From Acinetobacter sp. TR3 (GTDB lineage Bacteria > Pseudomonadota > Gammaproteobacteria > Pseudomonadales > Moraxellaceae): a DNA stretch of 64,000 nucleotides. The stretch spans positions 3,211,860-3,275,859 of the forward strand of contig NZ_CP114264.1 of NCBI RefSeq assembly GCF_027105055.1, read 5' to 3'. A model generated the notes under the pieces. The model was not told where the DNA came from and did no database searches. It worked only from the letters and a program-made list of their open reading frames with translations. Position 1 is the stretch's first letter; every line of letters starts with the position of its first letter. Positions 40,404 through 49,043 of this stretch are shown piece by piece. The translations under genes were made by a program, and so were the position numbers.

Positions 40404-41564
40404 ATGAAAAGAAAAATCCTTACACCGCGTACCGACTGGCAGCTTGAGCACCAAAAGATTGGTTTTGACTACTTTAACTTACCCTCACTGGATGGTTCGA
40501 TTTATTGGTCAGAAGGAATTGCCTACGAATTTACATTGAAGCAAATTGAACAGCTTGAAGATGCAGCCAATGAGCTCCACCAAATGTGTTTAGCTGTGAC
40601 AAGTGATTTGATTCAACGCGGTAATTATCCTGATTATTTCCAGATTCCATCTGCCGCAATTGCACAAATCGAGCAGTCTTGGCGACAAAATGCGCCAATG
40701 CTATATGGACGCTTTGACTTTGCCTATGATGGGCGCAATATCAAAATGCTGGAATACAATGCTGATACTCCCACAGGACTGTTAGAGGCATCAGTAGCAC
40801 AATGGCTCTGGATCGAACAAGTATCTGGGATTTCGAATCGAGATCAGTTTAACAGTATTCACGAAGACTTGATTAAGCGTTGGGGAACGATTCTACCGCG
40901 AGGAAGTCACGTGCATTTTGCAGCCTGTCAGGAGGCAGGGCGAGAGGATTGGGGCAATCTAGAATATTTAATGGATACGGCTTTTCAAGCGCATCTACAA
41001 GTTTCTGAACTTTCAATGGAAAATATTGGCTGGAATGGACAACGTTTTGTTGATCTGAATAATCGACCGATTCAAAACCTATTCAAGTTATATCCTTGGG
41101 AATGGATTTGGGAAGAATCATTCTCTCAATATCTGAGTCCGCAATCGAATTGGATCGAACCATGTTGGAAAATGCTACTCTCCAATAAAGCGATTTTAGT
41201 CGAACTTTGGAAACGCTATCCAAATCACCCACTTTTGGTCGAGACTCATCATTTTGATCCACAGCAAAAATTCTCTGGCAAATGGGTGAAAAAACCGATC
41301 TTAGCAAGGGAAGGGGCGAATATCCGAGTATTGCAAGATGGTCAAGATCAAGGAGCTGCTTCTGGTAGTTTCTATTTTGATGACTATGATAAATATGGCT
41401 ATGTGGTACAAAAATGGGTAGAGACTCCATTATTTTCAGGACAGCTACCAACGCTCGGTTTATGGATGGTCGGACATCAATGTGCTGGCATGTCTATTCG
41501 AGAAGACTGCTACGACATTATTGGCAATGATGCCCATTTTGCCGCACATTATTTTGTGGAATAA
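40404..41564 (+). CDS. Glutathionylspermidine synthase-like ATP-grasp protein (YgiC-like)
   Basis: The protein has 386 residues. It carries the ATP-grasp features of the GSP synthase family: LYGRFDFAYDGRNIKMLEYN ADTPTG (split here), KPILAREGANIRVLQ and QKWVETPLF. The amidase domain of true glutathionylspermidine synthetase is absent. The reaction is probably an ATP-dependent amide ligation, but the substrate of YgiC-type proteins is not known. Together with the upstream lipoprotein it forms a conserved two-gene unit. Confidence 0.85.
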   Translation: MKRKILTPRTDWQLEHQKIGFDYFNLPSLDGSIYWSEGIAYEFTLKQIEQLEDAANELHQMCLAVTSDLIQRGNYPDYFQIPSAAIAQIEQSWRQNAPMLYGRFDFAYDGRNIKMLEYNADTPTGLLEASVAQWLWIEQVSGISNRDQFNSIHEDLIKRWGTILPRGSHVHFAACQEAGREDWGNLEYLMDTAFQAHLQVSELSMENIGWNGQRFVDLNNRPIQNLFKLYPWEWIWEESFSQYLSPQSNWIEPCWKMLLSNKAILVELWKRYPNHPLLVETHHFDPQQKFSGKWVKKPILAREGANIRVLQDGQDQGAASGSFYFDDYDKYGYVVQKWVETPLFSGQLPTLGLWMVGHQCAGMSIREDCYDIIGNDAHFAAHYFVE

Positions 41565-41598
41565 TTTGCAGATTGAATCATTCAAGCCTTAACATGAA

Positions 41599-41913
41599 CT
41601 ATAAGAACAATTTCCCCTTATGAAAATATTCTTTACCCTTAAATTTTAAAAAGGAAGAATAATTATCATCAATCATGATTCGAAGTGGTGCAGAAAAATA
41701 CAAATCATCAAAGAATCCCATATCTTTACTTCCAAAGTATTGGAGTTTTCCTTGAGGAAATAAATGGCTTAAATTGGTTGGATGGCGATAGCCTACTTGC
41801 TCCATGGCTTGCCAGTACTTAATAATTTCTTTATAGGATTGATATGGGGTATACCACAATGCGCCTTCTGCCCCATAATCCAATTGAATCGGAATAATTA
41901 AAAATTTACTCAT
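41599..41913 (-). CDS. Conserved small protein of unknown function
   Basis: The protein has 104 residues from ATG 41913 (MSKFLIIPIQLDYGAEGALW); the open frame continues upstream but only to a TTG within the previous gene. It is soluble, with aromatic-rich stretches (WYTPYQSYKEIIKYWQAME and a final GKEYFHKGKLFL). There is no signal peptide. It lies 13 bp after the four-helix membrane protein gene on the same strand, so they form a pair. No domain is recognised. Confidence 0.6.
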   Translation of the reverse strand: MSKFLIIPIQLDYGAEGALWYTPYQSYKEIIKYWQAMEQVGYRHPTNLSHLFPQGKLQYFGSKDMGFFDDLYFSAPLRIMIDDNYSSFLKFKGKEYFHKGKLFL

Positions 41914-41926
41914 ATCTTTTAATTCT

Positions 41927-42400
41927 TTAAATCCTATGCGCTGCAACCCGTTTTATATAAGACACCAAACGAGTAAAAAATAAAATTTGCAGAAAAATGG
42001 TAAAAGCCGAAACACACCATTCGTACCACATTTCAAATGCTGTTTGCGCTAAACCAAAATATTGATAAATTCCCAATAAAACTAGCCCAAAAACAATTCC
42101 AAACACAGTATTTTGCATCAAAATAGGAAAAGACAACGCCGTGACTCGATTTAAGAAATGGACACCTTGATCAGCGCCATTGGCTTGATAAGTCCGTTGA
42201 ATCCCAATCAGCATAATCAATAGGGTCAACGCAGCTTCAATCCCAATAACTCGAATATCAGAATAAGGGGAATACATACCGTAATAGTACACAGCACTCA
42301 CCACCAATGCCGCTGCGAGATAATAGTTTTTATAATGTTGTTTACTTAGAGTGTCCTCAGCCAACTCATGTGCTAATGCTTTGGTATTCCAATAATACAT
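41927..42400 (-). CDS. Four-helix membrane protein of unknown function
   Basis: The protein has 157 residues from ATG 42400 (MYYWNTKALAHELAEDTL); a TTG 15 bases earlier is in frame. Four hydrophobic segments are visible: YYLAAALVVSAVYYY, VIGIEAALTLLIMLIGI, FPILMQNTVFGIVFGLVLLG and CVSAFTIFLQILFFTRLVSY. It is an inner-membrane protein with a cytosolic N-terminal helix. It is probably cotranscribed with the small gene just downstream. No family is recognised. Confidence 0.68.
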   Translation of the reverse strand: MYYWNTKALAHELAEDTLSKQHYKNYYLAAALVVSAVYYYGMYSPYSDIRVIGIEAALTLLIMLIGIQRTYQANGADQGVHFLNRVTALSFPILMQNTVFGIVFGLVLLGIYQYFGLAQTAFEMWYEWCVSAFTIFLQILFFTRLVSYIKRVAAHRI

Positions 42401-42587
42401 CTTTATTTTTTCCAAAAAGTATAATTATTGCTGACAATTTACGTATTTACACCGAAAAGTAAAGTGAATTGATTCAATCAATTACTCATACCTCGCTCGG
42501 CTTTCTATACTTAAATTAGACGAATAATCCAGTAAAACCAGCAAAATCGAGTACAATCAATCGAAAAAAGTAAAATTGTAGGTTGTT

Positions 42588-43904
42588 ATGACTTTGGCTA
42601 CTCCCATCACTGTTATCCGTGGTCGCTTCTTAGATATTCAAAAAACTGTTGCTCAAGCAAATCAAATTGCAGATCAAGTCCGTTATCTCGAAGATGGTGT
42701 CATCATCACGGAACAAGGCAAAATTCGCTGGTTTGGCACGTGGAACGATGCTCAAGACCATCTTCCTGCAAACGTTGATATTCAGCATTATCCAGAACAA
42801 TTGATCATCCCAGGCATGATCGATACGCATATTCACTTTCCACAAACGGAAATGGTCGGTGCTTACGGCGAACAGCTTTTAAGCTGGTTAAACACTTATA
42901 CTTTCCCAACTGAAATCCAGTTTAAAGACAAAACTTATGCGAGCGAGATCGCCAAGTTTTTTGTGAATGAACTGCTTAAAAATGGCACAACCACTGCACT
43001 GGTATTTTGTACGGTTCATCCTGAATCAGTAGATGCTTTATTTGAAGCCGCAGAAAATCATCAGATGCGTCTAATTGCAGGTAAAGTCATGATGGATCGT
43101 CATGCACCTGAAGCCCTGTGTGATACCGCAGAGAGCGCCTATGATGATTCTAAGGCACTCATTGAGAAGTGGCATGGTCAAGGTCGTGCTTTATATGCCA
43201 TCACCCCACGCTTTGCTCCAACCTCTACACATGAACAACTTGAAAGAGCAGGGCAACTCAAAGCTGAATATCCTGATGTTTATGTACATACTCATCTAAG
43301 CGAAAATAAAGATGAAATTGCATGGGTCAAAGATCTATTCCCAGTACAAAAGGGTTATTTAGATGTCTATCATCATTATGGCTTAACGGGTCAGCGTTCC
43401 GTATTTGCTCACTGCGTTCATTTAGAAGATGCTGAATGGCAATGTATGCATGAGACTGACTCTGCAATTGCGTTCTGCCCAACCTCAAATTTGTTCTTAG
43501 GCAGTGGTTTATTCCCATTGAAAAAGACATGGCAGCAACAGGTTAAAGTCGGTTTGGGAACCGATATTGGGGCAGGGACTTCTTTTAGTCTATTGCAAAC
43601 GGTCAATGAGGCTTACAAAGTACAACAGTTGCAAGCTGACAAATTATCAGCTTACGAATCGCTGTATCATGCGACCTTAGGCGGTGCAAAAGCCTTAGAT
43701 CTCGATGACAAGCTAGGTAACTTCAATGTGGGTAAAGAAGCTGATTTTGTGGTGTTAAATCTCAAGCCAACAGCATTGCAACAATTACGTCAGTCTCGTG
43801 CTAAATCACTTGAAGATAGTCTATTTGCATTATTTACCATGGGGGATGATCGAAATGTCGAGGCAACCTATATCTATGGACAAAAAGCCTATAGTCAAAA
43901 CTAA
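42588..43904 (+). CDS. guaD: Guanine deaminase
   Basis: The protein has 438 residues, an amidohydrolase-superfamily enzyme converting guanine to xanthine. Metal-site motifs are IPGMIDTHIHFPQTEM (about residue 75-90), VHTHLSENKDEI, VFAHCVHLEDAEW and KVGLGTDIGAGTSFSLL. The PQTEM and CPTSNLFLGSGLFPL segments are typical of GuaD. Its neighbour hpt also belongs to purine salvage. A short frame overlaps its 3' end, followed by a terminator. Confidence 0.93.
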   Translation: MTLATPITVIRGRFLDIQKTVAQANQIADQVRYLEDGVIITEQGKIRWFGTWNDAQDHLPANVDIQHYPEQLIIPGMIDTHIHFPQTEMVGAYGEQLLSWLNTYTFPTEIQFKDKTYASEIAKFFVNELLKNGTTTALVFCTVHPESVDALFEAAENHQMRLIAGKVMMDRHAPEALCDTAESAYDDSKALIEKWHGQGRALYAITPRFAPTSTHEQLERAGQLKAEYPDVYVHTHLSENKDEIAWVKDLFPVQKGYLDVYHHYGLTGQRSVFAHCVHLEDAEWQCMHETDSAIAFCPTSNLFLGSGLFPLKKTWQQQVKVGLGTDIGAGTSFSLLQTVNEAYKVQQLQADKLSAYESLYHATLGGAKALDLDDKLGNFNVGKEADFVVLNLKPTALQQLRQSRAKSLEDSLFALFTMGDDRNVEATYIYGQKAYSQN

Positions 43905-44025
43905 AATTTTAAACAAACAAAAGTTTGGATTTTTATTGTTGGCTATTGGATCTGTAGTGCTATTGAAACGTGACAGTACATCTGCTCAAAATGAAACATT
44001 TTCTTCACCATCAAAAGGTGCATGA
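43855..44025 (+). CDS. Possible small membrane protein overlapping the guaD end
   Basis: The protein has 56 residues, with the first 50 bp overlapping guaD in another frame. It starts MSRQPISMDKKPIVKTKILN and has one hydrophobic stretch (FGFLLLAIGSVVLL) followed by a polar tail; a later ATG at 43876 is equally possible. A purine-rich run (GGGGGA) lies upstream. It continues 120 bp beyond guaD before a terminator. Support is limited to the transmembrane pattern and position. Confidence 0.35.
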   Translation: MSRQPISMDKKPIVKTKILNKQKFGFLLLAIGSVVLLKRDSTSAQNETFSSPSKGA

Positions 44026-44069
44026 AATCTGATTTTGTTTTAAAATTGCCATATTAGCTCAAGATTACG

Positions 44070-44097
44070 AGGTGTTGCAGGTCAACACCTTTTTTAT
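44070..44097 (+). terminator. Terminator after guaD
   Basis: AGGTGTTG and CAACACCT arms with a 5-nt loop, then TTTTTATTTT. Confidence 0.88.
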
Positions 44098-44128
44098 TTT
44101 CCCTTTTTTAAGTTTTAGGAATCTACCG

Positions 44129-44656
44129 ATGACCATTGCAATGCGCATTATGATTTCGAGCGAAGAGATTCAAGCCAAAGTCAAAGAACTTGGTGAAAAG
44201 ATCAATGCACACTATGCTCAAAGTGATAAAGAACTGGTATTGATTGGCTTACTGCGTGGCTCAGTCATTTTTATGGCAGATTTATGCCGTTCAATCGAAA
44301 AACCACACGAACTCGATTTTATGACCGTGTCTAGCTATGGTGGCGGGACAGTTTCAACCCGCGATGTCAAAATTTTAAAAGACCTTGATGGCGAGATTCA
44401 CGGTAAAGATGTGCTTGTTGTTGAAGATATTATTGATTCAGGCAATACCTTGAGCAAAGTGGTTGAAATGCTTAAAACACGTAACCCGAATTCAATTGAA
44501 CTGTGTACTTTGGTGAGTAAACCATCACGCCGTGAAATTGATTTGGACGTAAAATTCTTAGGTTTTGAAGTCGAAGATCGCTTTATTGTTGGTTATGGAC
44601 TGGATTTTGATCAGAAGTATCGTCACCTTCCTTTTATCGGTGAAATTGGTCTTTAA
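44129..44656 (+). CDS. hpt: Hypoxanthine phosphoribosyltransferase
   Basis: The protein has 175 residues from ATG 44129, with AGGA eight bases before; the frame is open upstream only through the guaD terminator, so the longer version is excluded. The PRPP-binding signature VLVVEDIIDSGNTLSKVVEM is at about residue 90-110, and LIGLLRGSVIFMADLCR and FLGFEVEDRFIVGYGLDFDQ are typical. It salvages hypoxanthine (and guanine) to nucleotides, close to guanine deaminase. Confidence 0.95.
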   Translation: MTIAMRIMISSEEIQAKVKELGEKINAHYAQSDKELVLIGLLRGSVIFMADLCRSIEKPHELDFMTVSSYGGGTVSTRDVKILKDLDGEIHGKDVLVVEDIIDSGNTLSKVVEMLKTRNPNSIELCTLVSKPSRREIDLDVKFLGFEVEDRFIVGYGLDFDQKYRHLPFIGEIGL

Positions 44657-44728
44657 TCACTACATGCTCTAACGATATATAAATTATAAGCTTCATCTTG
44701 CGCTGTAATCGAAGCAGCGCATGACTCA

Positions 44729-44752
44729 GGTGCTAAAAGCGCCTTTTTTATT
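44729..44752 (+). terminator. Probable terminator of hpt
   Basis: AGGTGC and GCGCCT pair (one G-U pair) around TAAAA and are followed by T6, about 75 bp past the hpt stop. Confidence 0.65.
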
Positions 44753-44888
44753 CTAGCTTGTTAATCAAAACACGATAAAGATTGCACAAAAATACGACAT
44801 AACTCAGTAATCCACTACAGACAGAGTTAGGCTAAATCTAGCAGGATAATAACAAACAAATACTATGGTAAAACAAGGAGAAAAGGTG

Positions 44889-45140
44889 ATGTGGTCTCTC
44901 ATTGTAGCGATTGTGGTCGGTTTTTTTGCAGGTTTAATTGCCCGTGCGTTGCATCCTGGTGAAGATAAAGCAGGATTTATTGTTACCACCTTATTAGGGA
45001 TTGCAGGTTCATTATTAGCAACCTACGGTGGCCGCTTACTTGGATTATATGGTGAAAACTCAGCGGCTGGCTTTATCGCATCCGTCATTGGTGCCATTAT
45101 TATTTTATTCATCTACAATCTAGTCACCAAGAAAAGTTAG
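44889..45140 (+). CDS. GlsB/YeaQ/YmgE family stress membrane protein
   Basis: The protein has 83 residues from ATG 44889, preceded by AAGGAG. It has three hydrophobic helices with the family's glycine-zipper sequence (WSLIVAIVVGFFAGLIARAL, then HPGEDKAGF and SAAGFIASVIGAIIILFIYN). The family, once called transglycosylase-associated, includes small stress-induced inner-membrane proteins. It is monocistronic and convergent with dsbC. Confidence 0.87.
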   Translation: MWSLIVAIVVGFFAGLIARALHPGEDKAGFIVTTLLGIAGSLLATYGGRLLGLYGENSAAGFIASVIGAIIILFIYNLVTKKS

Positions 45141-45155
45141 AACAAAATAAATTAA

Positions 45156-45196
45156 AAATGCCCAAATCATTTTATTACAATGCATTGGGCATTTTT
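45156..45196. terminator. Bidirectional terminator between the GlsB-type gene and dsbC
   Basis: AAATGCCCAA and TTGGGCATTT arms enclose a 19-nt loop, with A and T runs outside. Confidence 0.82.
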
Positions 45197-45198
45197 AT

Positions 45199-45897
45199 TT
45201 ATAAACCGAGTTCTTTCCAAATCATCCGAATGTCTGCAGCACTCCGCCCGCCAACCATTTTCAGGCCATTCCCGAATATCAGCGTTGGCGTTCCTTCTAT
45301 ACCTAATTTTTTCCCTAATTCTAGATTGCGATCAATCGGATTAGCACAGTTTTTTTCTTTAGGCTGTACATTCTTTTGCAATAAATTTTTCCACGCGTAA
45401 GCTTGGTTAGGATCACACCAAATCGATTTTGAGACCGTAATCGATTGTGCTTTTAATGGGTAGATAAACGTATAAATGGTGACATCATTGAGCTTATCCA
45501 GTTCAGCTTCTAATTTCTTACAATATGGACAATTCGGATCTGAAAAAATAGCGAGCTGCTGTTTGCCATTACCCTTTACCGTTTTTATTGCATCTTTTAA
45601 AGGTAATTGTTTCCAGTCAATTGAATTTTGCTTTAGAACCAAGTCCTTGGTCAGATTCTTTTGATCTTTTAAACGAACCATCGAACCAATAAACATATGT
45701 TGGGCATTTTCATCCAAATAAATAATCTGATTGTCTAAATTGGCACTATAAAGTCCTGTCATTTCTGTTGCTTGAATATTGCTAACATGAATATTGGGGT
45801 ATTGCTGATTTAAATTATTTTTTAAGGTTTCTACATTTGCAAAAATCATCGCAGACGTGCAACTCAATAATGAAAATAAAGCGATTCTTTTTAACAT
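45199..45897 (-). CDS. dsbC: Thiol:disulfide interchange protein DsbC
   Basis: The protein has 232 residues, with signal peptide MLKRIALFSLLSCTSAMIFA. The N-terminal dimerisation domain (about 21-80) is followed by a thioredoxin-like domain with the active site FSDPNCPYCKKLEAELDKL (CPYC; CGYC in E. coli DsbC) and the cis-Pro loop GTPTLIFGNG. A second cysteine pair in IWCDPNQ and KNCANPIDR is conserved in DsbC. It isomerises wrong disulfides in the periplasm. Confidence 0.92.
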   Translation of the reverse strand: MLKRIALFSLLSCTSAMIFANVETLKNNLNQQYPNIHVSNIQATEMTGLYSANLDNQIIYLDENAQHMFIGSMVRLKDQKNLTKDLVLKQNSIDWKQLPLKDAIKTVKGNGKQQLAIFSDPNCPYCKKLEAELDKLNDVTIYTFIYPLKAQSITVSKSIWCDPNQAYAWKNLLQKNVQPKEKNCANPIDRNLELGKKLGIEGTPTLIFGNGLKMVGGRSAADIRMIWKELGL

Positions 45898-45998
45898 GTC
45901 TCATACTCAACTCATAATTAGCGCTATTTTAATCAGGCTTATCCTCATAAATTGCACAGCTTACTCAGTCACAACCAAAAGCCAACCAATCATCGTCA

Positions 45999-46014
45999 TG
46001 TTTCACGTGGAACA
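45999..46014. promoter_or_regulatory. parS site
   Basis: TGTTTCACGTGGAACA is the exact reverse complement of the site at 14958-14973 and a match to the ParB-binding consensus. It lies in non-coding DNA 100 bp upstream of dsbC. Confidence 0.87.
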
Positions 46015-46335
46015 TCTGTTTTTTTTAAAGTGGTTTCAAATCACAGATAAAAAAGCTCGTTTTGGTAAAAAAATGACAAAAATTCTCACATTGTATTGAT
46101 ATTCATATAATAAATAAAAATCAAACTAGATCGTTTGGTTTATTTTTGGAATAATTAAAACAGAATCAGCAAGGCAACTTCTGTGTTTTCATTATGCTTG
46201 AATAGACAGAGATGAATTACAGAACTTTTGGGGCTTCATTTTAAAGAAATAAGGATATGTTTTCCTTTGCATGATTAGTTTTAACTTCACATCCTCTGAC
46301 TATGTTCAGTCTTGTCTTAAAATTTAGGTATATCC
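46015..46335. other. Intergenic region before the PilU-like gene
   Basis: There is no gene. The promoter of the ATPase gene should lie here. Nothing else is clear. Confidence 0.45.
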
Positions 46336-47517
46336 ATGTATAATTCGGAACTATTAGAAGAAGCCAAAACGTTTATGTTTCATATGCTGACCAAAGTGGT
46401 CGAATATGGCGGCTCAGATTTATTTATTACAGCAGACTTTCCACCGAGTATAAAATTACAAGGTTTGATGCGTCCGTTGGGACAGCAAATCTTAACAGCA
46501 GAAAAAACCAAGCTATTTGCATATAGCCTAATGAATGAAAAACAACGCCAAGAGTTTGAAAACGAATGGGAATGTAATTTCGCAATCAACATTCCTGATG
46601 TATCTCGTTTTCGTGTTAATGTATTTAAGCAACAACTACAAATCGGCATGGTCATCCGAACTATTACCTCAGAAATACCCACTTTCCAAAAGCTCAAACT
46701 TCCAGAATCTTTGAAAAATGTCATGATGGAAAAACGTGGCTTAGTATTAGTCGTAGGAAGTACGGGGTCAGGTAAATCAACCTCATTAGCGGCAATGATT
46801 GATTATCGTAATGAAAATTCGGCGGGGCATATTATTACGGTTGAAGACCCCGTGGAATATGTACACAAGCATAAGAAATCAATGATTACCCACCGAGAAG
46901 TAGGTGTAGATTGCCATACTTGGCACCATGCCTTAAAAAACACTTTGCGTCAGGCACCTGATGTAATTCTGATCGGTGAAATCCGTGATACTGAAACCAT
47001 GGAACATGCGATTGCTTTCGCTGAAACAGGGCATCTGTGTTTAGGGACGCTCCACGCAAACAATGCCAACCAAGCCTTAGATCGAATTATCAACTTCTTT
47101 CCAGATGAACGTCGCAATCAATTACTAATGGATCTTTCATCCAATATGAAAGCCATTATTTCTCAACGCTTGGTCCGTACTCAAGATGGTCAAGGTCGTC
47201 GTGCAGCCGTAGAGATTCTACTGAATACACCATTAATTGCAGAAAATATTTTAAAAGGTCAATTTCATAATCTTAAAGAAATTATGACTAAATCTCGTGA
47301 ATTAGGTATGCAAACTTTTGATCAGGCCTTGTTTGATTTATATAACGAAGGTGCAATTAGTTATGATGAAGCGTTACGTAATGCTGACTCATTGAATGAG
47401 TTACGCTTACAAATTAAGCTGAAAAGTACTCGTCAAGAAGGTGTTCCAGCCAGTGCAGCAACTTCTTTAAATATGCTGAAAGAAGACTCTGAAGAGCAAG
47501 AAATGCAAGGCGTTTAA
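46336..47517 (+). CDS. PilT/PilU-family twitching ATPase (PilU-like)
   Basis: The protein has 393 residues, a type IV pilus retraction-type ATPase. The N-terminal PAS-like domain contains GGSDLFITADFPPSIKLQG. The ATPase domain shows Walker A (VVGSTGSGKSTSLAAMIDYR, about 138-157), the Asp box ITVEDPVEYVH, Walker B VILIGEIRDTETMEHAI and the His box LCLGTLHANNANQALDRIIN. The FITAD and C-terminal features fit PilU better than PilT. It stands alone here, without pilT next to it, so it may be an orphan or second pilU. It is probably cytosolic at the pilus base. Confidence 0.87.
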   Translation: MYNSELLEEAKTFMFHMLTKVVEYGGSDLFITADFPPSIKLQGLMRPLGQQILTAEKTKLFAYSLMNEKQRQEFENEWECNFAINIPDVSRFRVNVFKQQLQIGMVIRTITSEIPTFQKLKLPESLKNVMMEKRGLVLVVGSTGSGKSTSLAAMIDYRNENSAGHIITVEDPVEYVHKHKKSMITHREVGVDCHTWHHALKNTLRQAPDVILIGEIRDTETMEHAIAFAETGHLCLGTLHANNANQALDRIINFFPDERRNQLLMDLSSNMKAIISQRLVRTQDGQGRRAAVEILLNTPLIAENILKGQFHNLKEIMTKSRELGMQTFDQALFDLYNEGAISYDEALRNADSLNELRLQIKLKSTRQEGVPASAATSLNMLKEDSEEQEMQGV

Positions 47518-47524
47518 ACATAAA

Positions 47525-47566
47525 AAAACAGCCTAAATAATAGGAATTATTTAGGCTGTTTTTTAA
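47525..47566. terminator. Bidirectional terminator between the PilU-like gene and the DUF4124 gene
   Basis: ACAGCCTAAATAAT and ATTATTTAGGCTGT arms with an AGGA loop and A/T runs on both sides. Confidence 0.92.
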
Positions 47567-47592
47567 AAATCTAAAGATTTATATTCAATATT

Positions 47593-47928
47593 TTAGGAAT
47601 CAATTGAAAATTTCTTCTTTAAAGCATGCCAATAACGAATCATTTTATTCTTAAAATTTATGATAGTTGCTTTAAAACCGACTTCTTTTTTCGGCTGGTG
47701 CTTTAATCTCTCTTGTAAAAGTTTTTCTTTTTCCTGAATTTCAGCAAGTTTACGTTCTTTTGCTTGTTGTTGTTCTTTGACCTTATCAGCTACAGTCTGA
47801 CCTGTACCTTTGCAAGGTTTGGATTGGAATATAACAGATCCATTCTCTTTACATTGATAGATCTCTGTTTTCGCATAAATAAATGTTGAAAACATACAAA
47901 AAAATACAGCCAAAATAAAATAGTTCAC
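47593..47928 (-). CDS. DUF4124-type exported protein
   Basis: The protein has 111 residues. A signal peptide (MNYFILAVFFCMFSTFIYA) is followed by the DUF4124 core, IYQCKENGSVIFQSKPCKG, with its cysteine pair, then a charged coiled coil (KVKEQQQAKERKLAEIQEKE) and a basic C-terminus. Members are periplasmic or envelope proteins of unknown role. It is the host gene next to the island; before insertion it would have followed mnmE at a distance of about 350 bp. Confidence 0.8.
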   Translation of the reverse strand: MNYFILAVFFCMFSTFIYAKTEIYQCKENGSVIFQSKPCKGTGQTVADKVKEQQQAKERKLAEIQEKEKLLQERLKHQPKKEVGFKATIINFKNKMIRYWHALKKKFSIDS

Positions 47929-48279
47929 GGTATATAACCTAATATTAATTTTAGAATTTAATCAGTTTCTCATCACTAATTTTAAAATATATTAATTTAT
48001 ATTCACAAGATAAATTCAAGCTATATAAGCAAAATAATGAAACGAATTAATAATTTTTAAGTGTATTTAGGCAATTAAACATGCGTAAAAAATCAAAAAC
48101 CACCATAAGTGATTGTATTTTATTTATTAATTTCAAAAAAAATACATGTTTACTTTTTAGCTGTTACTTATTAATCTAAAAAAATTAATTCTTTATTTGG
48201 CATAAAATACGCAATAAATTCTACAAAAAAGCACTAAGAAGATATTCTTAATGCCTATATAAAATTTTAGACTCTTAAA
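47929..48279. other. Host-side intergenic region left of the island
   Basis: AT-rich and without a gene. It contains the original mnmE terminator (48225-48254) and, next to 47929, the DUF4124 promoter. Confidence 0.55.
48225..48254 (-). terminator. Original mnmE terminator, now cut off from mnmE
   Basis: On the minus strand GCATTAAG and CTTAGTGC arms (8-nt loop) are followed by T6. It lies 26 bp outside the left att repeat, where the 3' end of mnmE would have been before insertion. The island carries a copy of the same stem next to mnmE (59122-59152). Confidence 0.78.
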
Positions 48280-48300
48280 AAATTACTTTCCAATACAGAA
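48280..48300. repeat. Left attachment site
   Basis: A 21-bp copy of the mnmE 3' end (contains TTACTTTCCAATACAGAA), identical to 59207-59227. Similarity stops immediately after it. It is the end of the island furthest from the integrase. Confidence 0.88.
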
Positions 48301-48445
48301 TGTAATTTAACCAATTAAAATAAATAAAAACAATTACTTAAAAAACTCATATTTTTATTGAGACTAATGTGGGACTAATTATGTCAACGCTAGGCTGTTT
48401 TGCGCTGTCATGATTGGCGGCTCAGGTATGGTTATCTTGACCACT

Positions 48446-48503
48446 GGGGGGAGGGGAAAATTTCAAAATTATTTTATTTAGAAACCGCCCGAATAATCAC
48501 ACT
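48446..48503 (+). promoter_or_regulatory. Tripartite motif, copy A (possible packaging site)
   Basis: GGGGGGAGGGG (48446), ACCGCCC (48484) and CACACT (48498) follow each other with gaps nearly identical to those of copy B at 50126-50183 (starts offset 38 and 14 here, 40 and 12 there). The sequence between them is unrelated. Confidence 0.5.
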
Positions 48504-48553
48504 ATAACTCTATTGGGATTTTAAGAATTAAAACCACGTTTTACTCTCTCCCT

Positions 48554-48567
48554 CGCGCGCGCGCGCG
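48554..48567. repeat. (CG)7 tract
   Basis: Fourteen bases of alternating CG stand out in very AT-rich DNA. Such tracts can form Z-DNA. Its role in the island is unknown. Confidence 0.6.
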
Positions 48568-48639
48568 TTTTATTGATTATTGTCTGACGGTATAGCGGTT
48601 TGCTGTGTTTTTTCGCTCCCATCATTTAATTGAAGCGGA

Positions 48640-48965
48640 ATAGAGTATTTAAAGCTGCTCCTCTATTTAGTGGCTCAGGTGGGATTAGATTTAGAATCTT
48701 ATCCATTGTGAGTAGCTTAAAGATACTCACTAACTATCTTTGAGCTAGTCACTTGCATGGGTTTCGGTGATTACCGAAACGATAACGTAATCCTAAATTA
48801 ACTTAGCCGTCCAAGTGGCTGATTAAGTAGCTTGGTTGTTTAGATGCGCTCAAATTTGAGCATATTCCCCCCAGTGGGGTAAATGTTCTTGATCCGCTAC
48901 TACACTTTAAATGTAGTTAAGGGATAACCTCAATTTTAAGGATAAACATTGTTTTAAACTCTCAT
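48640..48965. other. Hairpin-rich non-coding stretch in the island
   Basis: There is no reading frame. Successive inverted repeats occur: TGAGTA/TACTCA (about 48709), GTTTCGGT/ACCGAAAC (about 48762-48781), AGCC/GGCT (about 48806), the perfect palindrome GCTCAAATTTGAGC (about 48847), CCCC/GGGG (about 48868) and CTACA/TGTAG (about 48898). It could be a structured RNA or a protein-binding region at the island's left end. Confidence 0.4.
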
Positions 48966-49043
48966 CAATGGTGAAAGTTAAGAGATGCCCCACTGAACGA
49001 AATTTTTCGCTGTCCGACTTCATAAAACTTCAGTTTCAAAAAT

